Shown piece by piece: positions 1 through 8,681 of a stretch of 21,562 bases of DNA. The DNA comes from Bacteroides sp. UBA7335. GTDB lineage: Bacteria > Bacteroidota > Bacteroidia > Bacteroidales > Bacteroidaceae. Both the position numbers and the translations under genes were made by a program. The stretch spans positions 30,723-52,284 of the forward strand of contig DKPL01000097.1 in NCBI GenBank assembly GCA_002471185.1. The letters are read 5' to 3'. The notes below the pieces were generated by a model. It made no database searches and was not told where the DNA came from. It worked only from the letters and a program-made list of their open reading frames with translations. The first letter of the stretch is position 1, and the number at the start of each line of letters is the position of its first letter.

Positions 1-1
1 T

Positions 2-619
2 GCATTGCTTACCGATGTGCAGATGCCGACTATTTCAGGGTTTGATTTACTCAATTTGCTGCGTTCGGCCAATATAGGTCAATCAAAAGATATTCCCATA
101 ATAGCAGTTACAGCTCGTTCGGATATTCAAAAGAATGAGTTTGTTGACAACGGTTTTTATGGTTGTTTATACAAACCCTTTACGAGCAATGAGCTTCTTT
201 CCATCCTTCATCAAATTGATAACAATCAAACTCACTCTCAGGAGTTAGCTTCTTTACCCTCTATTAACAGTGTTGCCGATGATGAGTTTGATTTCACAGC
301 TTTGATAGCCTTTACCATAGATGATAAAGAAGTGTCGAAGAATATTTTATCTACATTTGTAGATGAAACTATGAAGGATATTGATACCATTCGTGAAGCA
401 CTAACTGATAATAATATTTGTATTATATCATCAAAAGCTCATAAGTTGTTGCCATTGTTTATTCTAATGAATAACTCAGAATCAATTGAATTACTGAAGT
501 TAATGGAAAAAGAAGCTAATGGCAGTTTTACTGAAGAATTAAAACAAAAAACGTTACGTTTGATGATTTTATTGGAAGCATCAGTTCTTAAGGCTAAAAA
601 CTATTTGAACACTCTTTAA
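2..619 (+). CDS. Hybrid sensor histidine kinase, C-terminal part (receiver + Hpt domains), 5'-truncated by window edge
   Basis: This is the end of a phosphorelay protein; the reading frame is open through the left edge, so the true start lies outside. Residues are numbered from the TTG codon at 5. The visible part opens inside a CheY-like receiver domain: phospho-acceptor Asp4 in the TDVQMP motif (codon 14-16), the conserved Thr36 in IAVTAR, and Lys57 in YKPF. A short linker follows (about 75-95). Next comes a four-helix histidine phosphotransfer (Hpt) domain with the likely phospho-His146 in KAHKLLP (codon 440-442). The protein therefore probably passes phosphate from a kinase core upstream (not seen) through Asp4 to His146 and on to a separate response regulator. 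The receiver plus Hpt order is typical of ArcB/BarA-like hybrid kinases. The stop is followed by a 60-base gap before tamB with no terminator, so read-through into tamB is possible. The signal sensed cannot be told from this fragment. Confidence 0.88.
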   Translation, partial: ALLTDVQMPTISGFDLLNLLRSANIGQSKDIPIIAVTARSDIQKNEFVDNGFYGCLYKPFTSNELLSILHQIDNNQTHSQELASLPSINSVADDEFDFTALIAFTIDDKEVSKNILSTFVDETMKDIDTIREALTDNNICIISSKAHKLLPLFILMNNSESIELLKLMEKEANGSFTEELKQKTLRLMILLEASVLKAKNYLNTL

Positions 620-679
620 TCTTTTTACCATCGAAATTTGTTTATTTTGTAGTTCTTTAAAAGTATTAACGATAATTGA

Positions 680-3600
680 ATGAAAAGAAGGAGACGAATC
701 TTAAAGTGGATTATGTGGATTGTTTTAACTCCCATTCTGCTTTTTACTACTATTATGATTTTATTATACGTGCCTCCCGTACAAAATCTGTTGCGGAAAC
801 AGGTTAATAAGCACGTATCAAAAGCAATTGGTATGGAGTTAAACATCGGTCGTATAGATCTGCGTTTTCCTCTAAACTTGTTGGTGCGCGATGTTGATAT
901 TGTACAAAAAGAAGACACCTTGCTAAACTTGAGTAGCTTGAACGTGCGTGTTCAGCTTATGCCTTTATTCAAGGGGCGTATTGATATTGATAATGTCAAC
1001 TTAGATAAGGTCAAAGTTAACTCTATGAACTTATTGGATGGAATGCAAATTAAAGGTGAATTGGGACATTTCTTTTTAGAAAGTCATGGAGTAAATCTAT
1101 CAACAGAAACTGCGCTAGTTAATCGAGTAGACTTATCCGATACCAATATTCAGTTGATATTAAAAGATACTACAATCGCCGAAAAACCAGATACAGCTTC
1201 GGCACCTGTCAATTGGAAGTTTGATATTCGTGCTTTAACACTAAAGGATGTTGATTTTACAATGGACACCCCCGCCGATTCAACAAGCATGAATGCTCTA
1301 TTAAGTAAACTATTGGTTAATGATGTTTCTATCGATTTAAAAAAACAATCATACGAACTGGCTAAACTGCTGTTAGAAAATAGCTCATTTAAAATGAATA
1401 CCGGTTCAGCTAAGCCCGCTACCGGTTTCGATCCTTCTCATATAGCACTGAATGATATAAAAATAGATCTTGACTCTGTGCGTTACTGTGGTCACGACAT
1501 TAATGCTGTGATAAAGGAGTGCTCGATGTACGAGCGTTCGGGGTTGAGTATCTCCTCCTTTACCACTCGTATTTATGCCGATTCTACCTTAATCAAGGTT
1601 CCTTATTTTCAACTGCTCACTCCTCATTCGGAAATCAATATGAATGCTCAAACGTATTGGGAACTCATTGATATTCCTACAACTGGTCGATTGACAGCTC
1701 GCTTCTTTGCCCAAATAGGCAAGCAAGATGTGATGCTATTTGCCGGAGATTTGCCCGAAGAGTTTAAAGAAGCATATCCGTTTCGTCCGCTTATCATACA
1801 AGCCGGAACAGATGGTAATTTAAAGGAGATGCAAATCTCTAGAATGCGTGTTGACTTGCCCGGTGCATTTTCTATTGATGGTGGTGGTGAGTTATTTAAT
1901 TTGACCGACTCGCTTACTCGTTCTGCAAAGGTTGATTTGCAGATGAAAACCTATAACCTTGATTTCCTAACAACACTTGCCGGTATGGTTCCTGGCGATC
2001 CACTTATTGTGCCCGATAGTATGTCGATTGATGTTCGCGGAAATATGGAAGGTTCACAAATAGACGCTACTCTTTTACTACAAGAAGGAATAGGTTCGGT
2101 TACTGCAAATGCCGATTTAAACCTTTCGTCAGAAAAGTACAATGCTAAGATTAATATACAGAATCTACAAGTTCAAGATTTCTTGCCCAAAGACTCTATT
2201 TATGGTGTAACAGCTTCATTTGAAGTCACCGGGAAAGGCTTGAACCCTGTACTAAAATCATCTACAACGGCTCTTCATGCCTCGGTTGATAAATTGCAAT
2301 ATGGCAAGTTGAATATTTCAGGAATAAAGCTAGATGGTACGATAAAAAATGCTTTGGCTCAAGCGAAAATCTCTAGTGATAACTCATTGCTTAAAATGAC
2401 AGCAGATGTAGATTATAATTTAGCAAGTAGTTACCCCGATGGAAAAGTATCGGCAGATGCAACTTATGTAGGGTTATATCAATTGGGCTTACTATCAGAG
2501 CCATTGAAGCACGATTTAGCCTTTAACTTCGCTGGTGAGATTCGTAAAGATAGTATTGGTGCTGATTTTAAATCGGGTGACTTGAAGCTAGATTTTGGTT
2601 CTAATACCGGATTAAATCTTTTAATAAAACGCAGTTCAGGACTTGCAACCGAAATAATCAAGCAGTTATCTAACCATTCGCTTGATATCAGTGAGCTCCG
2701 TAAAATACTTCCTGATGTGTTTTTGAATTTTAAAGCAGGGAATGATAATGCATTGGCATGGTATCTTCAAACCAAAAATATGTCTTATCAAGACATTAAT
2801 ATCAATCTAGATGTTAATAAAGAAAGTGGAATAAATGGCGATTTAGCCATTCATACATTCAAGTTAGACACTTTGCAGTTAGATACTATTTTCTTCGATA
2901 TCAAACAAGATACTAGTTGTATAGCCTTTGATGGTGGAGTAATAAACGGTCCTCAAAATCCTCATGTAGCATTCAAGGCAAATTTAAACTTACAACTATG
3001 CAATAACGATGCTCAATTAATGATGCAGTTTAAAGATGCCAAAGATAGAACGGGAATTTTATTGGGAGTTAATGCTCGCCCCCTATACAATGATAATGGA
3101 AAAGGTAATGGAGTAGTCTTTACATTGCTTCCCGAAGAACCCATACTGGGATTTCATAAGTTCAACTTTGTTGATAAGGGCAATTGGGTCTATCTTCATA
3201 ATAACAAACGTGTTTATGCTAATGTAAATCTTCAAGATAAACAAGGGGTAGGTGTTCGTATACAATCTTTATCCTCGGATACTGTTTCATTGCAAAATAT
3301 CGATGTAGAGTTGCGCCGGATTCAATTGGCTGAGGTTTTTAGTATTCTCCCCTTTATGCCTAATATCACAGGGTTGTTTACTGCCGAAATGCATTATATA
3401 CAAACTACTCAGGATTTGCAACTTTCGGCTGAGGTCGAAATAGACTCTTTGACTTACGAAAAACAGTCGGTTGGCGATATTAAGATTGGCGCTTCGTGGC
3501 TACCTGGTGAAAACGGAAAACAATATGTAACTACCTATTTAGGTCATAATGGCAAAGAAGTGCTAAATGCTGACGGTGCATTATATCCTACTATACATAA

Positions 3601-5203
3601 AAAAGACAGTATTGTGGTGAATGCCGAGTTGAAACATTTTCCTACTAGTATAGCCAATGTTTTTATACCTAGTGATTTAGCTTCGCTTTCAGGTGATATC
3701 GATGGCGATGTGCATGTAGGAGGATATATGGATTCGCCTATTATAGGCGGTACAATAGTAATGGATAGTGTGTCGGTGAAGTCTCCTCAATATGGCGCTC
3801 GTTTTGTATTAGGAAATTCTCCTTTAGTAATTAAAGATAGTAGATTGTTGTTTGACCGCTTCTCGATATATACTACAGGAAACAACCCATTTGCTATCAA
3901 TGGTTACCTTGACTTTAGAGATTTTGCTAAACCAATGGCTAACCTTAAGCTCCAAGCATCCAACTATGAGTTGCTGAATGCTAAGCGCACAAAGGAAAGT
4001 ATGGTATATGGAAAAGCATATATTGATATGGATGCAACCATTAAAGGACCGTTAAGTGCGCTTCAGATGCGTGGTGGAGTTTCTTTATTGGGTAATACTG
4101 ATATTACTTATATCTTAACCGATTCTCCATTGACTGTGCAAGATCGCTTAAGTGGATTGGTAACATTTACTTCGTTCAACGACACTCTTGCCGTAGCCAA
4201 TAACAATACACCTACTGTGTCATTTGGTGGGTTAGACTTAGTTATGGGGGTTCAAATTGATCCAACCGTAATATTTAATGTCGATTTGAGCTCCGACCAG
4301 TCTAATCGGGTACAAGTGCAAGGTGGTGGTAATTTATCGTTTAAATACACTCCACAAGGCACAATCTCTTTAACAGGTAGATATACACTGACTAGTGGTC
4401 TGTTAAAGTTCTCATTGCCTGTTATTCCATCAAAAGAATTCCAAATAGTAAGTGGCAGTTATGTGGAATGGACTGGAAACCCAACTGATCCGATGCTAAA
4501 TGTTACCGCTTCTGAGAAAATGCGTGCCTCAGTAGGAATGGATAATGGTGGCTCACAAATGGTTAACTTTGTGGTATCCATTGTTGTGAAGAACCGTTTA
4601 GAGGATTTGTCACTGGTGTTCGAAATCAATGCACCTGATAATGCTGAAGTTCAAAATCAATTGGCTTCGATGGGACCAGATGAACGGAGTAAGCAGGCGG
4701 TTGCCATGTTGGCTACCGGTATTTATCTTGCCGACTCTGGCTCGAGTGGAGGGTTCAACATGGGCTCTGCATTAAACAGTGTATTGTCTAGTCAGATTAA
4801 TGCATTGATGGGTAATATTAAAAATGCGAATTTAAGCGTTGGTGTTGAAAATAACACCTCAGATTTAGGAAGTAAGCAAACCGATTATAGCTTCAGTTAT
4901 TCGCAACGTTTCTTCAATAATCGTTTCCGAATTATTATTGGAGGTAAGGTTTCAACCGGCGCCGATGTGACTTATAGCGCTGAGTCGTTTATCAACAATA
5001 TCTCATTAGAGTATCGTTTGGACGAATCAGCAACCCGATACATCCGTATCTTCTACGATAAGAATTATGAATCAATATTAGAAGGTGAAATAACAGAAGG
5101 TGGCGTTGGTCTTGTGCTTCGTAAGAAGTTAGATAAACTGAGTGAGCTCTTTATTTTTAAGAAGAAAAAGAAAGATAAAAAAGAATTAAAGGAAAATGAA
5201 TAA
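680..5203 (+). CDS. tamB: TamB-family translocation/assembly module protein (DUF490 C-terminal domain)
   Basis: A 1507-residue envelope protein. A basic N-terminus (KRRRR) and one membrane segment (about residues 9-29) anchor it in the inner membrane. The rest is a long run of short alternating beta strands, as expected of the TamB/AsmA-like superfamily, which form an extended hydrophobic groove across the periplasm. The conserved TamB C-terminal domain (DUF490) covers roughly residue 1000 to 1480, beginning around the GDIDGDVHVGG stretch. The protein ends in a lysine-rich tail (KKKKKDKK). TamB proteins work with an Omp85 partner in the outer membrane and are implicated in moving phospholipid to, or assembling proteins in, that membrane. 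The partner here is the next gene, whose start codon lies inside the last codons of this one (8-base overlap), so the two are very likely translationally coupled. The ATG at 680 gives a proper N-terminal anchor, and no Shine-Dalgarno is visible, as is usual in this phylum. Identity as TamB is firm; the cargo is not known from sequence. Confidence 0.92.
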   Translation: MKRRRRILKWIMWIVLTPILLFTTIMILLYVPPVQNLLRKQVNKHVSKAIGMELNIGRIDLRFPLNLLVRDVDIVQKEDTLLNLSSLNVRVQLMPLFKGRIDIDNVNLDKVKVNSMNLLDGMQIKGELGHFFLESHGVNLSTETALVNRVDLSDTNIQLILKDTTIAEKPDTASAPVNWKFDIRALTLKDVDFTMDTPADSTSMNALLSKLLVNDVSIDLKKQSYELAKLLLENSSFKMNTGSAKPATGFDPSHIALNDIKIDLDSVRYCGHDINAVIKECSMYERSGLSISSFTTRIYADSTLIKVPYFQLLTPHSEINMNAQTYWELIDIPTTGRLTARFFAQIGKQDVMLFAGDLPEEFKEAYPFRPLIIQAGTDGNLKEMQISRMRVDLPGAFSIDGGGELFNLTDSLTRSAKVDLQMKTYNLDFLTTLAGMVPGDPLIVPDSMSIDVRGNMEGSQIDATLLLQEGIGSVTANADLNLSSEKYNAKINIQNLQVQDFLPKDSIYGVTASFEVTGKGLNPVLKSSTTALHASVDKLQYGKLNISGIKLDGTIKNALAQAKISSDNSLLKMTADVDYNLASSYPDGKVSADATYVGLYQLGLLSEPLKHDLAFNFAGEIRKDSIGADFKSGDLKLDFGSNTGLNLLIKRSSGLATEIIKQLSNHSLDISELRKILPDVFLNFKAGNDNALAWYLQTKNMSYQDININLDVNKESGINGDLAIHTFKLDTLQLDTIFFDIKQDTSCIAFDGGVINGPQNPHVAFKANLNLQLCNNDAQLMMQFKDAKDRTGILLGVNARPLYNDNGKGNGVVFTLLPEEPILGFHKFNFVDKGNWVYLHNNKRVYANVNLQDKQGVGVRIQSLSSDTVSLQNIDVELRRIQLAEVFSILPFMPNITGLFTAEMHYIQTTQDLQLSAEVEIDSLTYEKQSVGDIKIGASWLPGENGKQYVTTYLGHNGKEVLNADGALYPTIHKKDSIVVNAELKHFPTSIANVFIPSDLASLSGDIDGDVHVGGYMDSPIIGGTIVMDSVSVKSPQYGARFVLGNSPLVIKDSRLLFDRFSIYTTGNNPFAINGYLDFRDFAKPMANLKLQASNYELLNAKRTKESMVYGKAYIDMDATIKGPLSALQMRGGVSLLGNTDITYILTDSPLTVQDRLSGLVTFTSFNDTLAVANNNTPTVSFGGLDLVMGVQIDPTVIFNVDLSSDQSNRVQVQGGGNLSFKYTPQGTISLTGRYTLTSGLLKFSLPVIPSKEFQIVSGSYVEWTGNPTDPMLNVTASEKMRASVGMDNGGSQMVNFVVSIVVKNRLEDLSLVFEINAPDNAEVQNQLASMGPDERSKQAVAMLATGIYLADSGSSGGFNMGSALNSVLSSQINALMGNIKNANLSVGVENNTSDLGSKQTDYSFSYSQRFFNNRFRIIIGGKVSTGADVTYSAESFINNISLEYRLDESATRYIRIFYDKNYESILEGEITEGGVGLVLRKKLDKLSELFIFKKKKKDKKELKENE

Positions 5204-7547
5204 ATCGACCTTTTCAAGAATATGTAGTTGTGTATGTGTATTAGGCGGATTGATGTGGTTGGTAAGTTGTTCTACTACAAAAAATCTTCCTGAAGGGGAA
5301 ATACTATATACTGGCTATAAAACTATTTATGAAGATAAATCAGAAACACCTGTTGGTAAGATTGCAATGGGGGAGATAAACTCTGCACTCGATAAAACAC
5401 CATCTACCAAAATGTTTGGTATACTTCCTATTCCTTTTGGTATGTGGATATACAATGATTTTGTGAAGTATAATAAAGGGTTTGGAAAGTGGATATTCAA
5501 TAAGTTTGCTGCTAAACCAGTCTTTATATCTACCGTCAATCCGGATATTCGTGTAAAGATTGCTACTAACCTTTTGCACGATTATGGCTATTTTAATGGT
5601 ACTGCCGATTATCATACCATTGCAAATCCCAAGGACTCGCTGAAAGAGAGTATCGTATATCAGATTAATATGAAAAATCCATATTATATTGATACGCTTT
5701 ATTACAAAGGATTTTCGCCTACTATTATGCGTATAATGAATCGCACTCAGCAATTTTCGTTAGTGAAACCGGGACAGCAATTTAATGTAACAACTCTCGA
5801 TCAAGAACGCAATCGCATCAGTACTTCATTGCGCAATTTGGGATATTATTATTTTCGTCCCGACTATGTCACCTATCAGGCTGATACTACTTTAGTGCCC
5901 GGTGGACATGTTGGACTAAGAATTGTGCCTGTAGCCGGTTTGCCCGAGGTTGCTCAAAAACAATATTTTGTAGGCAATGTTTCTGTTTACATTATGGGCA
6001 AAGATGGACAAGTACCCAATGACAGTGTTGACTATAAGGGAATGAATATTCACTATTACGATAAACTACATGTGCGTCCTGCGATGCTTTACCGTTGGGT
6101 TAACTATCAAGCCTTTGTGAAGAATGATTCTTTGCGAAAACTACAAAGTCGCCGTCTTTATAGCCAATATCGTCAACAGCGCATTCAAGAGAAAGTGGCT
6201 CAAACTGGTATTTTCTCTTTTATGGATTTGCAATACACTCCACGCGACACTACTGCTACTTGCGATACGCTTGATGTTGTGTTGCAAGCTGCTTTGGGTA
6301 AGCCACTCGATGCCGAGCTGGGAGTAAACGTTTTGGTGAAAAGTACCGATCAAACCGGTCCGGGTGCTTCGTTTTCTGTAACCAAAAATAATGTATTTGG
6401 TGGTGGCGAAAGCTGGAATGTAGTACTAAAAGGTTCTTATGAATGGTATATTGGGCGCAGCAGAGGAGGAAGTGGTTCTTCTTTGAATAGTTGGGAGTTG
6501 GGCATATCTTCTTCGCTAACCTTTCCGCGTGTATTGTTTCCTACCTTCGGAAAGCGCGAATATGACTTTCAAGCTACGACTACCTTTAAACTCTATGCCG
6601 AACAGTTGAACCGTGCTAAATATTATCGCCTGTTGGCTTTTGGTGGTAGTGCACTGTATGATTTTCAGCCTACTAAAGTAAGCCGATATAGCGTAACTCC
6701 ATTTAAACTAACCTTTAATGTGTTGCAGCACGAGACTGATGAGTTTAAAGAAATTGCACAAACAAATCCAGCACTTTATCTTAGTTTGGAGAATCAGTTT
6801 ATTCCTGCTATGGAGTTCTCTTATACTTTTGATAATTCCTCTTTAAAGGATGTGAAGAATCCGGTTTGGTGGCAGACTACATTAACATCAGCAGGCAATT
6901 TAGTTTCGTGTGCTTATGCCGTTTTTGGTCAGCCATTCGATAAAAAAAATAAAGGATTACTTGGCACCCCGTTTGCTCAATTCTTAAAGTTATCAACCGA
7001 TTATAGGTACTTATGGACTCTTAGCGGTAAAAACAAAATAGCCATGCGTGTTGCTGGTGGAGTGTTGTGGGCTTATGGTAATAAAGATATCGCTCCTTAT
7101 ACTGAACAATACTATGTGGGAGGTGCTAATAGCATTCGTGCCTTTACAGTAAGAGGATTGGGACCCGGTGGAACTGTACCTCATACAGGTAAATATGGCT
7201 ATTTAGATCAAACCGGAAACATTCGTTTAGAGGCCAATATCGAATATCGTTTTCCCATTTGGGGAGATATAAATGGGGCTGTGTTTTTGGATGCGGGTAA
7301 TGTATGGATTATGCGACACGACCCCGCTAAGCCCGAAGGACAGCTACAACTGAAAACTTTGCCTAAGCAGATTGCTTTAGGTACCGGTATTGGTTTAAGA
7401 TACGACTTAGACTTCTTGGTGTTCCGTCTTGATTGGGGTATACCTATACACGACCCTTGGGATACGGGTAAAAAAGGATATTACAATGTGAAGGGTAAAT
7501 TTATACACGAAACTGTTTTGAATTTTGCTATTGGATATCCTTTCTAA
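5196..7547 (+). CDS. tamL: TamL: lipoprotein of the BamA/TamA (Omp85) outer-membrane family
   Basis: A 783-residue Omp85 protein with a lipoprotein signal: the lipobox LVSC places the acylated cysteine at residue 25. An Omp85 barrel protein that is also a lipoprotein is the TamL type described in Bacteroidota. The residues after Cys25 (STTKNLPEGE) lack the acidic cluster used there as a surface-export signal, so the N-terminus probably stays on the periplasmic side. Residues of about 30-350 look like POTRA-type repeats. From about 370 on, the glycine- and aromatic-rich strands form the barrel. The SIRAF motif (646-650) inside GGANSIRAF matches the Omp85 loop-6 arginine motif, GAVFLDAGNVW is a typical late barrel strand, and the chain ends in a terminal Phe (AIGYPF) as a barrel beta-signal should. 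The start is the ATG at 5196, inside the end of tamB, with a weak AAAGGA just upstream. It should be the outer-membrane end of the TamB bridge. Confidence 0.9.
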   Translation: MNKSTFSRICSCVCVLGGLMWLVSCSTTKNLPEGEILYTGYKTIYEDKSETPVGKIAMGEINSALDKTPSTKMFGILPIPFGMWIYNDFVKYNKGFGKWIFNKFAAKPVFISTVNPDIRVKIATNLLHDYGYFNGTADYHTIANPKDSLKESIVYQINMKNPYYIDTLYYKGFSPTIMRIMNRTQQFSLVKPGQQFNVTTLDQERNRISTSLRNLGYYYFRPDYVTYQADTTLVPGGHVGLRIVPVAGLPEVAQKQYFVGNVSVYIMGKDGQVPNDSVDYKGMNIHYYDKLHVRPAMLYRWVNYQAFVKNDSLRKLQSRRLYSQYRQQRIQEKVAQTGIFSFMDLQYTPRDTTATCDTLDVVLQAALGKPLDAELGVNVLVKSTDQTGPGASFSVTKNNVFGGGESWNVVLKGSYEWYIGRSRGGSGSSLNSWELGISSSLTFPRVLFPTFGKREYDFQATTTFKLYAEQLNRAKYYRLLAFGGSALYDFQPTKVSRYSVTPFKLTFNVLQHETDEFKEIAQTNPALYLSLENQFIPAMEFSYTFDNSSLKDVKNPVWWQTTLTSAGNLVSCAYAVFGQPFDKKNKGLLGTPFAQFLKLSTDYRYLWTLSGKNKIAMRVAGGVLWAYGNKDIAPYTEQYYVGGANSIRAFTVRGLGPGGTVPHTGKYGYLDQTGNIRLEANIEYRFPIWGDINGAVFLDAGNVWIMRHDPAKPEGQLQLKTLPKQIALGTGIGLRYDLDFLVFRLDWGIPIHDPWDTGKKGYYNVKGKFIHETVLNFAIGYPF

Positions 7548-7624
7548 TACTCTTTTTGTTTGTAAATGGATAATCTGTGCTAAAATTTGAACGATATTTC
7601 ATAGTTTCTGATATCTAAAAATAT

Positions 7625-7632
7625 TAACTTTG
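7625..7632 (+). promoter_or_regulatory. Bacteroides-type -7 element (TAACTTTG) for the nucleotidyltransferase gene
   Basis: TAACTTTG matches the TAnnTTTG -7 consensus of the Bacteroidota primary sigma factor and is followed by C, as often seen. It lies 47 bases before the ATG at 7679, giving a 5' leader of roughly 40 bases. A good -33 TTTG at the usual 19-21-base spacing is not present; the nearest candidates (TTTC near 7605, TCTG near 7607) are weak and too close. Confidence 0.55.
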
Positions 7633-7678
7633 CAACTCGTTAAAACGATATCATTAACCTTTTTAATATACACAATTT

Positions 7679-8581
7679 ATGAAGCCTACTTTATTTGTGC
7701 TTGCTGCCGGAATGGGTAGCCGTTACGGTGGTTTGAAACAACTCGATGGTCTTGGCCCTAATGGCGAAACTATTATGGACTATTCTATATACGATGCTAT
7801 TCGTGGTGGATTTGGTAAAGTTGTTTTTGTGATTCGCAAAGATTTTGAACAAGACTTTCGTGATAAGATTTTAAGTAAATATGAAAATCATATTCCTGTA
7901 GAATTAGTGTTTCAAGATATTCATGATTTGCCAGCAGAATTTACTTGTCCGGCCGACCGTGTGAAACCTTGGGGAACTAATCATGCAGTTTTGATGGGCA
8001 AAAATGTCATCAAAGAGCCATTTGCAGTGATCAATGCAGATGATTTCTACGGTCGTGACAGCTTCGCTGTTTTGGGCAAAGCTTTGGCTGATATGAATGG
8101 TAAAAAAGACGATTACTGCATGGTAGGATATCGTGTAGGAAACACCTTAAGCGAAAGCGGAAGTGTGGCACGTGGCGTTTGTAGCACCGATGCTGACGAC
8201 TACTTGACAACTGTAGTAGAACGCACAGCAATCGAGCGTATTGATGGTAAAATCAGCTTCAAAGATGAAGATGGGGTGATGCAAACTATCGACGATAATA
8301 CTCCTGTTTCTATGAATATGTGGGGCTTTACTCCCGATTATTTTGAGTATTCAGAAGAGTTTTTCAAAGAATTCTTGAAAGATAATATTGATAACTTGAA
8401 GTCGGAATACTTCATCCCATTGATGGTCAACAAACTCATCAATGACGGAACAGCCCGTGTGAAAGTGCTCGATACTACAAGCAAGTGGTTTGGAGTAACT
8501 TATGCTGCTGATAGACAAGGTGTGGTAGATAAGATAAATGCTTTGGTTGAGGCGGGTGAATATCCAGCAAAACTATTCTAA
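7679..8581 (+). CDS. Sugar-phosphate nucleotidyltransferase family protein (NTP_transferase fold)
   Basis: A 300-residue soluble enzyme of the nucleotidyltransferase superfamily that joins a nucleoside monophosphate from an NTP to a sugar-1-phosphate. The N-terminal signature LAAGMGSRYGGLKQ (about residues 8-21) is the NTP-binding loop with its GxGxR and the following lysine. PWGTNHAV (97-104) matches the base/sugar contact region, and NADDFYG (119-125) carries the Asp that binds the metal and phosphate. There is no signal peptide or membrane segment, so it is cytoplasmic. The length is typical of glucose-1-phosphate thymidylyl/uridylyltransferase-like proteins without a left-handed beta-helix tail. 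The sugar and nucleotide cannot be read from the sequence, and no sugar-pathway gene lies beside it: it has its own -7 element upstream and its own terminator downstream. A MurU-like recycling role or a role in capsule or LPS sugar activation are possibilities only. Family call firm, substrate unknown. Confidence 0.85.
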   Translation: MKPTLFVLAAGMGSRYGGLKQLDGLGPNGETIMDYSIYDAIRGGFGKVVFVIRKDFEQDFRDKILSKYENHIPVELVFQDIHDLPAEFTCPADRVKPWGTNHAVLMGKNVIKEPFAVINADDFYGRDSFAVLGKALADMNGKKDDYCMVGYRVGNTLSESGSVARGVCSTDADDYLTTVVERTAIERIDGKISFKDEDGVMQTIDDNTPVSMNMWGFTPDYFEYSEEFFKEFLKDNIDNLKSEYFIPLMVNKLINDGTARVKVLDTTSKWFGVTYAADRQGVVDKINALVEAGEYPAKLF

Positions 8582-8608
8582 AATCTGTATACCCAAAATA
8601 TAATAGAT

Positions 8609-8637
8609 AAGGGAAAGCTTAAACTTTCCCTTTTTTT
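8609..8637 (+). terminator. Rho-independent terminator after the nucleotidyltransferase gene
   Basis: A 9-bp perfect stem AAGGGAAAG / CTTTCCCTT (8609-8617 with 8624-8632) closes a 6-base loop and runs directly into a T tract ending at 8637. It lies 27 bases after the stop at 8581 and ends this single-gene transcript. Confidence 0.88.
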
Positions 8638-8638
8638 G

Positions 8639-8646
8639 TATATTTG
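8639..8646 (+). promoter_or_regulatory. Possible -7 element (TATATTTG) for the S41 protease gene
   Basis: TATATTTG fits TAnnTTTG and lies 35 bases before the ATG at 8682, immediately after the T tract of the preceding terminator. Its -33 region would fall inside the terminator stem, where no TTTG is seen at the right spacing, so the assignment is tentative. Confidence 0.4.
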
Positions 8647-8681
8647 AAAGTTAGAAACTGAAAATAACAATCTATTATATT

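Noticed and set aside
641..650. TTTATTTTGT as a possible -7 element for tamB
   Set aside because: The spacing inside TAnnTTTG is one base short and no matching -33 was found; too weak to list as a promoter.
625..918. Minus-strand open frame opposite the tamB start
   Set aside because: It lies mostly inside tamB, lacks any recognisable domain, and reads as a shadow of the real frame.
5340..5753. Minus-strand open frame of 137 codons opposite tamL
   Set aside because: The composition is that of an antisense shadow, with no family resemblance, and the + strand frame is clearly coding.
7639..7658. GTTAA...TTAAC inverted repeat in the leader of the nucleotidyltransferase gene
   Set aside because: The arms are only 5 bases in AT-rich sequence, easily expected by chance.
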